From Bacteroidota bacterium (lineage in GTDB: Bacteria; Bacteroidota; Bacteroidia; Bacteroidales; GCA-2748055): a stretch of 39,435 bases of DNA. The number at the start of each line of letters is the position of its first letter. Position 1 is the stretch's first letter. Shown one piece after another: positions 25,699-34,370 of this stretch. The DNA is taken from the NCBI GenBank assembly GCA_002748055.1, contig PDRI01000029.1, positions 1-39,435 of the forward strand, given 5' to 3'. The notes beneath the pieces were generated by a model. The model had not been told where the DNA came from and made no database searches. It saw only the letters and a program-made list of their open reading frames with translations. The position numbers were made by a program, and so were the translations under genes.

Positions 25699-26996
25699 CA
25701 CGATCCCTTTGAGAACACCTTGCCCCTGCGCCAGGAGCTAATAGCCTCTGTGCGGGCCGATTGCGACCTGGCCGTCCTGACCCAGTCGAGCCGATAGTTG
25801 CAATGCGGATCGGGTTTACGTTCAAAGAAGAATTCAACCAGATCGGCCCCCCGTCGCGAATAGTAAATCCAGTTCTCGCCCGCCTCTGTAACCTGAATGC
25901 GGTTAGGCGGACCAAAAAGAATGAAAATCATGCCCCGGTCGGTCTTCCAGCCCTCGGTATAGGTCGTGAAATAGAGGTTGGAATAGACCACCCGGTTGTA
26001 ATAGACCCGTATAAGTTCCCTTGATTTAGGAATGTTACCCCCCAGTTTGAGCCAAAAAATATCCACCGCCAGTTTCCGGTTTGGCTCTTCGAGAAGCCTG
26101 CGATACTCGGCCATGGTAGAGAGATAAAAGATCGGCTCGAGCAGATCGGTCGGGGTCTTGACGCGGGGAAAATCAGAACCGAAATTGTAAAGGCTGATCC
26201 CCTCGCCCCCCAGGGTGTCGCTCTGAATAAAATAGAGCCCCTCCTCCCTGTAATCGACGGGCAGGGTATCGGCTTTCGCGAAGGCCAGCAGGGTATCGCG
26301 CCGGGTAACGGCTTTGAACTCCCCGGGGGCATTCAAAGGTGGCCTGGGCAGGGCTGATTCGGTCCTGAACCGGGAAACAAAGAGACTGTCTGTGGTCGCA
26401 CCGCTATAGTGTATGCTAAAGTGCTCATGCGGATTGAAGAAGGGCATGAACTTGGGATAACCCGATACCGATGAGACCACCTTGAACTGCTGGGCTGAGT
26501 GCAGGCTTCGCTTATCGACATAGACATAGTCCAGGCCCCTGGTGCCCCTGACCAGGTCCGTAGCCTCCAGCTGCAGCAGGAAATGCCTGCCCATGGGCAC
26601 CGGAATGGCCAGCGAGGCAAAAAAAGCCGGGCGCTTCTCATCCACATCCCTCAGTTTATAGGTCACCGCACTGGAGTCCACCACCCCCTCTACCTGCCAG
26701 TTTTCATCGAGGCTGAGCAGCCTGTAGGTGATCAGCAGCATGGCCCGGTACTCCGATTCCTCATTGGCCTCGCTGAAGCGAAGTTGCGAAGGGTAGGCCC
26801 GGATATAAAGCGTCGAAAAACGCTCATTCTCGTGATGCATAAAGTAATCGGGATCCAGAGAGGGCTTGGAGGGGTTGTACAGGGAGGCAATATAGTCTTC
26901 ACCGGCTGCAGTCTTACGCTGAGAACTGCCGATACAGCCGGTCATCATCACCAGGAAGATCAGGAGCACATTTACTATCAATTGCCTGCCGGTCAT
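25698..26996 (-). CDS. GWxTD domain-containing lipoprotein
   Basis: A 432-residue lipoprotein (lipobox MTGC) from ATG 26996; a GTG three bases upstream is the alternative start. The N-terminal part is beta-rich, with a Bacteroidota-type region resembling an immunoglobulin-like domain. The C-terminal part has the GWxTD signature as GWKTDRGMIFILFGPP, preceded by the region of the SKSRELIRVYYNRV type and followed by GENWIYYSRRGADLVEFFFE. GWxTD proteins are widespread in Bacteroidota and have no established function. Upstream ABC-F gene ends 14 bp before it and rlmB begins in its stop codon, so it is part of a compact unit with translation-related genes. Confidence 0.85.
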   Translation of the reverse strand: MTGRQLIVNVLLIFLVMMTGCIGSSQRKTAAGEDYIASLYNPSKPSLDPDYFMHHENERFSTLYIRAYPSQLRFSEANEESEYRAMLLITYRLLSLDENWQVEGVVDSSAVTYKLRDVDEKRPAFFASLAIPVPMGRHFLLQLEATDLVRGTRGLDYVYVDKRSLHSAQQFKVVSSVSGYPKFMPFFNPHEHFSIHYSGATTDSLFVSRFRTESALPRPPLNAPGEFKAVTRRDTLLAFAKADTLPVDYREEGLYFIQSDTLGGEGISLYNFGSDFPRVKTPTDLLEPIFYLSTMAEYRRLLEEPNRKLAVDIFWLKLGGNIPKSRELIRVYYNRVVYSNLYFTTYTEGWKTDRGMIFILFGPPNRIQVTEAGENWIYYSRRGADLVEFFFERKPDPHCNYRLDWVRTARSQSARTEAISSWRRGKVFSKGS

Positions 26997-27010
26997 CACC
27001 CTAAAAGTAA

Positions 27011-29050
27011 CTAATTTCTTTTAGCCTCGAGCTTCTCCAGGGCCCGGGTCTGCTTTTCCCATGCAGACATGGCCTCATCAAGCCTCTTTTTGAATTGTTC
27101 ATAGTCCTCATATACCTGCATATCGCTAACATTCGCAGGATCCATTAACTTCTGGTCCATTTCGGCCAGCTCCGTTTCAATGCCCTCAATCTCGTGCTCA
27201 AGCGCCTTCACCCGGTTGGCCACCTTCCGGATCTTCTTTTCCAGGGCCTTGCGTTCCTCGTAGAGGGCTTTGCCATCGCGCCTGCCGGTGGCCTTGCCCT
27301 CATGACGCGGATTCCCGGAGAGCCCTTCGGCTGCTTTCACTCCAGGTCCCTTTATAGCAGCGGGCCGGGATTCCTTAGCTGCAGTGCTGCCTTCACCGGT
27401 TTTTCGGGCCGGAACCTGTCTCCGTTCAATGTCCCTGAGCGAATCCAGTTTCCTGCGCCTGAGAAAATCATAGATGCCACCCAGATGCTCCCGAACGCCA
27501 CCATCTCTGAATTCATAAACCTTATCGACCAGCCCATCCAGAAAGTCTCTGTCGTGAGAAACCACAATAAGCGTACCATCATAGCCCAGCAAGGCATTTT
27601 TTAAGATATCCCTCGAGCGCATGTCGAGGTGATTGGTCGGTTCGTCCAAAATGAGCAGGTTAAAAGGCTGAAGAAGCATCAGGGCCATAGCCAGGCGCGA
27701 TCGCTCGCCACCCGACAGCACCTTCACCTTTTTGTCCACATCGGATCCCTGAAACAAAAAAGCCCCCAGAATATCCCGGATTTTGGTACGGACATCCCCT
27801 ACGGCCACCCGGTCGGTGGTTTCCAGGATGCTAAGCTGGCCATCCATGATCTCGTCCTGGTTCTGGGCAAAATACCCCAGTTCCACATTATGGCCTAAGC
27901 GGGCTTCCCCCTCATAATCCAGTTCCCCGGCGAGAATGCGTGAGAGGGTGGTCTTGCCCTCGCCGTTCCGGCCTACGAAAGCCACCTTCTCGCCCCGTTC
28001 AATTACCATATTCACATCCTTGAAAACCCGATGATTTCCAAAGCACTTTTGCAAACCGACCGTTTCAACCACGATGGTTCCCGATCGCCTGGCCGGAGGA
28101 AATTTCAGGGTCATAACCTGATCATCATCCTTCTCCACCTCTATGCGCTCGAGCCTTTCGAGCTGCTTAATACGCGACTGCACCTGAACGGCCTTGGTGG
28201 CTTTGTAACGGAAACGGTTGATGAAGTCCTCCGTATCCTGTATCATCTTTTGTTGGTTCTCGTAAGCTGCCTGCTGCACCGCGATCCGCTCCTCCTTCAG
28301 GTCCATGTACTTCGAGTAAGCCACCTTATAATCGTAAACCTTTCCAAGCGATAACTCAAGCGTACGGTTCGTGACTGCATCCAGAAAGGCCCGGTCATGG
28401 GAGATCAGCAAGACCCCGCCGGCATAGCCTGCCAGGAAGCCTTCCAACCACTGAATCGATTCAATGTCGAGATGATTGGTGGGCTCATCGAGCAAAATGT
28501 AATCGGGTTTTCGCAACAGGATCTTGGCCAGCTCAACCCGCATGCGCCAGCCTCCGCTGAACTCATGCACGGGCCGGTCCATATCCTCCTTTTTAAATCC
28601 CAGCCCGACCAGGGTCTGCTCTATGTTTGCGTGAATGCTGTGGCCACCTTCCAGCTCGAAGGCCTCGTTGGCATTGCTGAGCGACTGGATCAGATCGAGG
28701 TAGGCCTTCGACTCGTAATCGTCGCGCTCACCCAGTTCAGTGGTAATCTCTTCAATCTGCTTCTTCAGCTCGAGCACATGCCTGAAAGCCTCCAGCGTTT
28801 CGTTGTAAAGGCTCTTTCCCTTTGTATGGGTCATCTGTTGCGGCAGATAGCCCAGGCTCTTTCCACCGGTTCGCACCACCCTTCCGCTGTCGGCTTCCTG
28901 CCGCCCTGCAATCAGGTTCAAAATGGTGGTCTTTCCCGCACCATTCCTACCCACCAAACCAATCCTGTCGCCGGGATTCACCTGAAAGCTGATCCTGTCG
29001 AAGAGTACAAAGTCCCCGAAATGTATGCTGATGTTGTCGACCGATATCAT
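27011..29050 (-). CDS. ABC-F family ATPase (Uup/YheS/EttA group)
   Basis: A 679-residue protein with two nucleotide-binding domains and no membrane segments, the ABC-F design. Domain 1 has Walker A GRNGAGKTT (34-42), signature FSGGWRMR and Walker B/DEPTNHLD; the long helical P-site tRNA interaction linker lies between (SKYMDLKEERIAVQQ and NRFRYKATKAVQVQSRIKQL); domain 2 has GRNGEGKTT, signature LSGGERSR and a second DEPTNHLD. The C-terminal ~120 residues form a basic segment and a coiled coil (KALEKKIRKVANRVKALEHE), as in Uup. These proteins act on stalled or misfolded ribosomes and sometimes give antibiotic protection; the exact subtype cannot be fixed. Its start overlaps the stop of the DUF1643 gene by four bases. 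Confidence 0.93.
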   Translation of the reverse strand: MISVDNISIHFGDFVLFDRISFQVNPGDRIGLVGRNGAGKTTILNLIAGRQEADSGRVVRTGGKSLGYLPQQMTHTKGKSLYNETLEAFRHVLELKKQIEEITTELGERDDYESKAYLDLIQSLSNANEAFELEGGHSIHANIEQTLVGLGFKKEDMDRPVHEFSGGWRMRVELAKILLRKPDYILLDEPTNHLDIESIQWLEGFLAGYAGGVLLISHDRAFLDAVTNRTLELSLGKVYDYKVAYSKYMDLKEERIAVQQAAYENQQKMIQDTEDFINRFRYKATKAVQVQSRIKQLERLERIEVEKDDDQVMTLKFPPARRSGTIVVETVGLQKCFGNHRVFKDVNMVIERGEKVAFVGRNGEGKTTLSRILAGELDYEGEARLGHNVELGYFAQNQDEIMDGQLSILETTDRVAVGDVRTKIRDILGAFLFQGSDVDKKVKVLSGGERSRLAMALMLLQPFNLLILDEPTNHLDMRSRDILKNALLGYDGTLIVVSHDRDFLDGLVDKVYEFRDGGVREHLGGIYDFLRRRKLDSLRDIERRQVPARKTGEGSTAAKESRPAAIKGPGVKAAEGLSGNPRHEGKATGRRDGKALYEERKALEKKIRKVANRVKALEHEIEGIETELAEMDQKLMDPANVSDMQVYEDYEQFKKRLDEAMSAWEKQTRALEKLEAKRN

Positions 29051-29652
29051 GATCCTTCGTTTAAAAGACGCGCCGGCACCAGCTTGTGCTCATAGCCCCA
29101 CATCATGCCGTGAAGGGGATGTGCGGTTTCTTTTTTTCCCCGAACCTCGTAAACCCTGCACTTTTTCCGGCCAAGAATGAGCTCACGCAACTGTCTTACC
29201 CTTTCCTCGTAAAAAGGGGCATCAATTCCACTTCTGTTCCCCCAGGCCACGATAATCCGATCTGCCCCTTCCAACACGGCAGCAATCCGGGCATCGTTTC
29301 CGGGACCGATCACCGCCTCCGCACCCTGCATCCTGTACACCTGGTTTAGCTCGGCTGCATCGGTGGCCCGCAGTGCAAAAAGATTCAGGATGCAGAGCCT
29401 TCCCACCCGGGGCATATGGCGATGGACATAGGTCTCCACCTTGCGAACGGTTGTGTCGGCTGCATGGATGTCTGCCGCACTGGGGTTCTTCAGAACCACT
29501 GCTGCCGACTCGGGCCTGTCCTCCCCGTAAAGCCCCCCTCCGTATTTCAGCGAAAGGAGGTAACGAAAGCGCATGTCCTCCGAAAACTCGGCCTTTACCG
29601 ACCCGGGTTCTACTGCTGTAAAATGGGGTATTTGTCTACCGATCCTTGGCAT
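29047..29652 (-). CDS. DUF1643-family protein
   Basis: A 201-residue protein from ATG 29652 (MPRIGRQIPHF); the longer frame begins with a TTG at 29673 and is less convincing. It shows the DUF1643 pattern: a start RFRYLLSLKYGG, the motif LKNPSAADIHAADTTVRKVE, then LCILNLFALRATDAAELNQV, and the AWGN segment followed by the C-terminal HPLHGMMWGYEHKLVPARL. The family is small, soluble and of unknown function, found in phages and bacteria alike. It is the first gene of the minus-strand unit, with its last four bases shared with the ABC-F start (ATGA). An exact -7 octamer (TATTTTTG, plus strand 29660-29667) lies right before the ATG, so the transcript could be nearly leaderless. Confidence 0.8.
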   Translation of the reverse strand: MPRIGRQIPHFTAVEPGSVKAEFSEDMRFRYLLSLKYGGGLYGEDRPESAAVVLKNPSAADIHAADTTVRKVETYVHRHMPRVGRLCILNLFALRATDAAELNQVYRMQGAEAVIGPGNDARIAAVLEGADRIIVAWGNRSGIDAPFYEERVRQLRELILGRKKCRVYEVRGKKETAHPLHGMMWGYEHKLVPARLLNEGS

Positions 29653-29697
29653 ATCGCCGCAAAAATAGAACAAATAGATGAGTAAGCTGAAAAAAAC

Positions 29698-29705
29698 TAC
29701 TTTTG
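29698..29705 (+). promoter_or_regulatory. -7 box (TACTTTTG) of rlmD
   Basis: TACTTTTG fits TAnnTTTG exactly and ends 19 bp before the GTG start of rlmD. No good -33 element was found at 17-21 bp. Confidence 0.4.
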
Positions 29706-29724
29706 CAGGACCAAATCTAAAAGG

Positions 29725-31131
29725 GTGAGCCGCAGAAAGAAACTGCCCCTGCTGGAAGGGGTCCGGATAGAAACCATTGCAGCCGAAGGGAAGTCCATTG
29801 CCCGCGTCGACAACATGGTGGTCTTCGTGAAAGAGGCGGTGCCCGGTGATGTGGCCGATCTTCAGGTCTTCCGAAAAAAAGGCCGCTACATGGAAGCCCG
29901 GGTGGTTCGCTATTTATCCTATTCCGGGCAGCGAAGCGAACCCTTTTGCAAGCACTTCGGAGTTTGCGGGGGATGCAAATGGCAGCAGCTCCCCTACAAC
30001 CGACAGCTGTTCTACAAGCAACAACAGGTTGAAGAGGCCTTCCGGCACATTGCCGGAGTCGACATTCCACAGGCCTTGCCCATCCTTGGCGCCGAACCCA
30101 ACACCGGATACCGGAACAAAATGGAATTTACCTTCTCGAACCACCGTTGGCTGCTTGAAGAAGAAAAGGACAAAAACGAAAAGCCTGCACACACGAATGC
30201 CCTTGGCCTGCATGTGCCCGGACGCTTCGACAAGGTTGTCGACATTGATCACTGCTATCACCAAAACTCCCCATCAAACGAGATCCGAAACTTCCTCCGG
30301 AAACTTGCCCTTCAAAAAGGCGTCAGCTTCTATGACCACCGCAGCAATGAGGGGCTCATGCGGAACCTCATCATTCGCAGCTCCACCATTGGTGAGGTCA
30401 TGGTCATCCTCTCGGTGCAATTCGAAGAGCCGGTGGTTTACGAAATTCTGGAAGCCATACATCAGCAATTCCCCGGGCTCACCAGCCTGATGTATACGAT
30501 CAATCCGAAGAAAAATGAAACCCTCTACGACCAGGACATTCTGGTTTACAAGGGCCGCGATCACATCTTCGAAGAGATGGAGGACCTCCGTTTCAAGATC
30601 GGTCCAAAGTCGTTTTTTCAGACCAACTCGAAACAAGCCCTTGACTTATACCGGCATACCCGCAATTTTGCCCGACTGAGCGGAGGAGAAGTTCTCTACG
30701 ACCTTTACACCGGAACCGGAACCATCGCCAACTTCATGGCTAAAAAAGCCGGATTGGTTGTCGGGATCGAATCGGTTCCCGAGGCCATCGGGGATGCCAG
30801 GGTAAATGCGAAACTAAACGGGATCGGGAACACCCGCTTCTTTGCCGGCGACATGAAGGACCTATTTACGGAAGCTTTTATCCGCGAACAGGGCCGGCCC
30901 GAAGTCATTGTCACCGATCCGCCCCGGGCAGGTATGCACCAGAAGGTTGTGGAACAAATCCTGAAAGTGGCTCCCGAACGCATCGTCTATGTATCCTGCA
31001 ATCCGGCAACCCAGGCCCGCGATGTGGAACTGCTGGCCTCGAAGTACAGGGTTCAGAAGATTCAGCCTGTGGACATGTTTCCGCACACCCACCACGTCGA
31101 AAACATTGCCCTTCTCGAGAAGCAATCCTGA
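29725..31131 (+). CDS. rlmD: 23S rRNA (uracil-5-)-methyltransferase RlmD (RumA)
   Basis: A 468-residue protein starting at GTG 29725; no in-frame ATG precedes the family start. The TRAM domain occupies residues ~5-65 (ESIARVDNMVVFVKEAVPGD region). The iron-sulfur cluster cysteines are in CKHFGVCGGCKW plus a fourth Cys in DIDHCYHQ. The methyltransferase domain has SAM motifs (YDLYTGTGTIANF, VVGIESVPEAI) and the catalytic Cys in VYVSCNPATQARD, after DPPRAGMH. It methylates a uracil of 23S rRNA (U1939 in E. coli RlmD); RlmC/TrmA-like alternatives are less likely given the TRAM domain and the cluster. Transcribed alone, divergent from the DUF1643 unit. Confidence 0.93.
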   Translation: MSRRKKLPLLEGVRIETIAAEGKSIARVDNMVVFVKEAVPGDVADLQVFRKKGRYMEARVVRYLSYSGQRSEPFCKHFGVCGGCKWQQLPYNRQLFYKQQQVEEAFRHIAGVDIPQALPILGAEPNTGYRNKMEFTFSNHRWLLEEEKDKNEKPAHTNALGLHVPGRFDKVVDIDHCYHQNSPSNEIRNFLRKLALQKGVSFYDHRSNEGLMRNLIIRSSTIGEVMVILSVQFEEPVVYEILEAIHQQFPGLTSLMYTINPKKNETLYDQDILVYKGRDHIFEEMEDLRFKIGPKSFFQTNSKQALDLYRHTRNFARLSGGEVLYDLYTGTGTIANFMAKKAGLVVGIESVPEAIGDARVNAKLNGIGNTRFFAGDMKDLFTEAFIREQGRPEVIVTDPPRAGMHQKVVEQILKVAPERIVYVSCNPATQARDVELLASKYRVQKIQPVDMFPHTHHVENIALLEKQS

Positions 31132-31271
31132 AGCCTGCCCCCTTAACTCGGGCAACTCCGGGTCTTTCAAATGCCCTGGATGCCGGCCCACCAAAGCGCC
31201 TCCAGCAGCCTTCTGATCCCGGAACCATCACCGCTGATCCGGAACCGGGGGAGCTATTTCATTTCCACCCC

Positions 31272-32984
31272 CTAAGTGTGTTGCCTTCGAAAATCGACCC
31301 AATACTGCTTAATGGTCTCCTTAATATCCCGCTGAAGAATCAAAATCCCCAGCAGATTCGGAATGGTCATCACCGCAATCGTAATATAGGAAATGTTCCA
31401 GACGATGGTGGTGTCGGTGAAGGAAGCCAGAAAGAAGCCAATCACATAGATCAGCCGATAGAGCATCACCCAGCGGGTGCCAAAGAGGTAGGTTACGGCC
31501 CGCCCACCGTAATACGACCAGGAAATAGCCGTGGAGAAAGCAAACAGCAACAGGCCGATGGAAACAATGTACTGGCCCCAGTCGCCCATAATACTCCGCT
31601 TGAAGGCCTCTGCCGTAAGCGGGGCGCTATGAATCAAAGAACGGCCTGTGAGGTAAACCGGCCCCTTGTTCCCATCTTTAACGGAAGGCTTCAATTGTCC
31701 GTTTTCAATGAGCAGGGTGCCGCTGAAAGGCTTCCCCCCCCGGCTCACATAAACGTCCTCGGCAAAGGACTCGGCATGGACAATGGTGAGGTTGTTACTG
31801 CGGATAAGCCCCTTTTCCACCATCATCCGGCCGTTGAAGACCGACAGGCTTGTATCGCCGGCAAAAGCCCTGGCCATAAGGGCCACATCTGCCGGGTCCG
31901 ACTCGCTGTAGATTCCCTCGTAGATGGTCAGGTCGGCCCTCTCGAAGCGGTTCTCTATCTTCTCGTTCCAAACGCCCGACGACAATAAAACCAGCCCTGT
32001 AATGCTGCAGATCACGATGGTATCGATGAAGGGCTCCAGAATCGCAACCATGCCCTCAGAAACAGGCTCCTGGGCCCTGGCCGCACTGTGTGCAATGGGG
32101 GCTGAACCCTGACCGGCCTCATTTGAGAAGAGTCCGCGATTTACCCCTTTGTTAAAGGTAAAGGCAAAACCGGCACCCAGAAAACCTCCTACCGCGGCAC
32201 TGCCCGTAAAGGCATCCGTAAAAACGGAGGCCAGGGAGGGCAAAATGTTCTGGTAATTGGTGGCAATGACCACAAGGGCACCAAGCAGGTAGATTAGGGC
32301 CATCAGGGGCACCAGTGTCGAAGTCACCCTGGCAATGCGTTTAATTCCACCGATGATCACCAGTCCCAGTAAAACCGACAGTACCGCACCGGTAAGGATG
32401 TGCTTGATCCCAAAGCTACTGAAGAGGGCATCGGAGATGCTGTTGATCTGAGGCAGGCTGCCGGTACCAAAAGAGGAAAGAATGGTAGCAAAGGCAAAGA
32501 AGCCTCCGAGCACGGCCCCGGTTTTTATCACCTTCCCCTTTTTGGTCGTGATGTTCAGCCTCTTTTTCATGTAGTACATTGGCCCGCCCGACACGGTCCC
32601 GTCTTCCAGGATATCACGGTATTTATGGGAAATGGTAACCTCAACAAATTTTGTACACATGCCGAAAAGGGCCGTAATCAGCATCCAGAACAAGGCGGCG
32701 GGTCCACCCAGATGAATGGCCAGCGCAACCCCGGCAATATTTCCGGTACCGACGGTTCCGCTCAAAGCAGTAGTGAGGGCCTGGAAATGAGAGGTATCTC
32801 CAACATCCCCTTCCCTGTCGTATTTACCTTTTACAATGCGAATGGCATGTCCGAAATACCGAAATTGAGGCAAGCCCAGGTAGAGGGTGAACCAGATTCC
32901 TGTACCCAGTAAAAAAAAGACGAACCACTGGTGTCCGCCGAGATAATCATTCAGAAAGAGAAGAAAGTCGTTAATACCTTGCAT
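31272..32984 (-). CDS. Alanine/glycine:sodium symporter (AGCS family) with large insertion
   Basis: A 570-residue inner-membrane carrier, longer than the usual ~450. The N-terminal core is typical ([63 protein letters not shown]) and the C-terminal helices too ([20 protein letters not shown]). Between the helix ending ...VLLSSGVWN and SAPLTAEAF lie residues 341-452, an extra, mostly polar segment with beta-rich repeats ([27 protein letters not shown]) not found in standard AGCS members. It imports alanine or glycine with sodium. It is transcribed alone from a good promoter upstream and converges with rlmD. Confidence 0.92.
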   Translation of the reverse strand: MQGINDFLLFLNDYLGGHQWFVFFLLGTGIWFTLYLGLPQFRYFGHAIRIVKGKYDREGDVGDTSHFQALTTALSGTVGTGNIAGVALAIHLGGPAALFWMLITALFGMCTKFVEVTISHKYRDILEDGTVSGGPMYYMKKRLNITTKKGKVIKTGAVLGGFFAFATILSSFGTGSLPQINSISDALFSSFGIKHILTGAVLSVLLGLVIIGGIKRIARVTSTLVPLMALIYLLGALVVIATNYQNILPSLASVFTDAFTGSAAVGGFLGAGFAFTFNKGVNRGLFSNEAGQGSAPIAHSAARAQEPVSEGMVAILEPFIDTIVICSITGLVLLSSGVWNEKIENRFERADLTIYEGIYSESDPADVALMARAFAGDTSLSVFNGRMMVEKGLIRSNNLTIVHAESFAEDVYVSRGGKPFSGTLLIENGQLKPSVKDGNKGPVYLTGRSLIHSAPLTAEAFKRSIMGDWGQYIVSIGLLLFAFSTAISWSYYGGRAVTYLFGTRWVMLYRLIYVIGFFLASFTDTTIVWNISYITIAVMTIPNLLGILILQRDIKETIKQYWVDFRRQHT

Positions 32985-33016
32985 AATTTGCTTGTTTGGG
33001 CCCGAAGCCGATGAAC

Positions 33017-33047
33017 CAAAAATAGCAATTAATAATTACCCTCTAAA
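33017..33047 (-). promoter_or_regulatory. Promoter candidate of AGCS symporter gene
   Basis: On the minus strand TTTA, a 19-bp spacer and TATTTTTG match the Bacteroidota TTTG-N17-21-TAnnTTTG consensus with one mismatch in the -33 part. The -7 box ends 32 bp before the start codon at 32984. Confidence 0.5.
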
Positions 33048-33263
33048 TCCTTCACAGCCCGGCCTTCGGAATCGTCCCGGGGATACAGGCCTCTCCTTCC
33101 ATGGCATCAGCCGATTGCAGCAAAACAGGCAAGCCGGAATCTTTCTCCCTTATCATTCACAGGCTATCAATAACGCTCAATACCGGCATCTGCACAAGCA
33201 GAAAGACCCGGATACGACTGTCCGGATTCCTCAATATTGGGCTTGTGTGACTTAGGTTACTGT

Positions 33264-33290
33264 GGGGACGTCCGCTCCCCTGTACTTTTG
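33264..33290 (+). promoter_or_regulatory. -7 box and upstream inverted repeat of thioredoxin unit
   Basis: TACTTTTG (33283-33290) fits TAnnTTTG and ends 26 bp before the thioredoxin ATG. Just upstream, GGGGA (33264-33268) and TCCCC (33276-33280) form an exact inverted repeat with a 7-bp spacer in the -33 region, where an activator or repressor could bind. No standard -33 TTTG is visible, which would fit an activator-dependent promoter. Confidence 0.4.
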
Positions 33291-33316
33291 CATCAGAAAC
33301 AAAAAACAGACATCCG

Positions 33317-33679
33317 ATGACACTCGAACATTTAACCAACGAGACCTTTAAACAAAAGGTATACAATTACGAAGCTTCCAAGGACTGGAAATACGAAGGT
33401 GAAACACCGGCCATCATAGATTTTTATGCCGACTGGTGCGGGCCCTGTAAAATCGTTGCGCCCATCCTGGAAGAACTCAAAGCGGAATATGGCGACAAAC
33501 TCGAGATTTTCAAGGTGAATACCGAGCAGGAGCGTGAACTCTCAGCCGTATTTGGGATCCAGAGCATCCCCTCCCTTCTTTTTGTCCCCAAAGAGGGGAA
33601 ACCGCAGATGGCCATGGGAGCACTCCCCAAAGAGACCTTCAAGCAGGCCATTTCAGAAGTGCTCAATGTAAGCCTGTAG
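33317..33679 (+). CDS. Thioredoxin, cytosolic
   Basis: A 120-residue single-domain thioredoxin without signal peptide. The active site is WCGPCK (Cys41, Cys44), the beta-strand before it is IIDFYADWCGPC and the cis-proline loop is SIPSLLF. There is a slightly longer N terminus than E. coli thioredoxin (EHLTNETFKQKVYNYE). It reduces protein disulfides in the cytoplasm, with thioredoxin reductase presumably encoded elsewhere. Its sequence is very close to the mature domain of the next gene, including the N-terminal segment and the ERELSAVFGIQSIP stretch, so the two arose by tandem duplication. 20 bp separate it from that gene; they are almost certainly one transcript. Confidence 0.95.
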   Translation: MTLEHLTNETFKQKVYNYEASKDWKYEGETPAIIDFYADWCGPCKIVAPILEELKAEYGDKLEIFKVNTEQERELSAVFGIQSIPSLLFVPKEGKPQMAMGALPKETFKQAISEVLNVSL

Positions 33680-33699
33680 AACCACTAAAAAGCAGAACG

Positions 33700-34230
33700 A
33701 TGAAAAAGAAAAGCATCATACTCTTTGCCATGGCCATCTTCGGTATGTCATGCACGAACGGATCAGCTTCGCCCCCAGAAAGTACGGCCTCTGCCCCCAA
33801 AGCCCCGGTCGCTGAGAAAGCACATGTGGAAAAAGGCGGCAAGACCATCCAGCTGACCAGGAAGGACTTCCTGGAAAAGGTCATGAACTACGAGAAGAAC
33901 CCGACTGAATGGGTCTATGAAGGAAGCCTGCCTGCGATAGTTGACTTCTATGCCGACTGGTGTGGGCCATGCAAAATGGCTGCCCCGGTTCTGGAAGAAC
34001 TCGCTGCAGAATACGAGGGGAAGATTCATATCTACAAGGTCGACACCCAGGTCGAACGTGAACTGGCCGCTGCATTCGGTATCCAGAGCATCCCGGCCTT
34101 CCTCTTTATACCGATGAATGGCAAGCCCACCATGAGCAATGGCATTGCGCGTACCCCGGAGGAAACGAAACAGATGTTCAAACAAATGATCGATGAATTC
34201 CTGTTGGGTAAAAAGCCCCTTTCATCTTAG
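33700..34230 (+). CDS. Thioredoxin-fold lipoprotein
   Basis: A 176-residue lipoprotein: signal peptide with lipobox GMSC (Cys18), a Ser/Pro/Ala linker to about residue 45 and one thioredoxin domain with WCGPCK (Cys88, Cys91) and the cis-Pro loop SIPAFLF. It is predicted to sit in the periplasm or at the outer membrane and to reduce or rearrange disulfides there. The domain is a duplicate of the preceding cytosolic thioredoxin with a lipoprotein leader added. An electron donor such as a DsbD-like protein would be needed and is not in this window. The unit ends at a good terminator at 34280-34319. Confidence 0.93.
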   Translation: MKKKSIILFAMAIFGMSCTNGSASPPESTASAPKAPVAEKAHVEKGGKTIQLTRKDFLEKVMNYEKNPTEWVYEGSLPAIVDFYADWCGPCKMAAPVLEELAAEYEGKIHIYKVDTQVERELAAAFGIQSIPAFLFIPMNGKPTMSNGIARTPEETKQMFKQMIDEFLLGKKPLSS

Positions 34231-34279
34231 CCTTCGTTGAAGTTCATCATTGTGTTTAGTTAGGTTGTTAAATGAGGGT

Positions 34280-34319
34280 AAGGCCGTCCTGAATCAGCTT
34301 CAGGGCGGCTTTCTTTTTT
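34280..34319 (+). terminator. Rho-independent terminator of the thioredoxin unit
   Basis: AAGGCCGTCCTGAA (34280-34293) pairs with TTCAGGGCGGCTTT (34299-34312), with two G-T wobbles and a 5-nt loop, followed by a T-rich run to 34319. It is 50 bp after the lipoprotein thioredoxin gene and separates it from pyruvate kinase. Confidence 0.85.
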
Positions 34320-34340
34320 ATGGGAAAAGCGAAAGTTCAC

Positions 34341-34348
34341 TATATTTG
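34341..34348 (+). promoter_or_regulatory. -7 box (TATATTTG) of pyk
   Basis: TATATTTG fits TAnnTTTG exactly and ends 22 bp before the pyruvate kinase ATG, directly after the thioredoxin terminator. A weak TTTT at 34316-34319 lies at 21-bp spacing and could act as -33 element. Confidence 0.45.
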
Positions 34349-34370
34349 GTGTCGTTAAAAAAGCCCCCAG

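Larger units (their letters stand above)
32985..33316. other. Divergent intergenic region between AGCS and thioredoxin genes
   Basis: A 332-bp gap with a promoter candidate for each gene: minus-strand TTTA/TATTTTTG at 33017-33047 and plus-strand TACTTTTG with an upstream inverted repeat at 33264-33290. The stretch between about 33050 and 33260 shows no gene, hairpin or repeat I can support. Confidence 0.55.

Noticed and set aside
31216..31246. Near-repeat of GATCCCGGAACC and GATCCGGAACC
   Set aside because: Two short imperfect copies in a 140-bp gap between convergent genes; likely chance.
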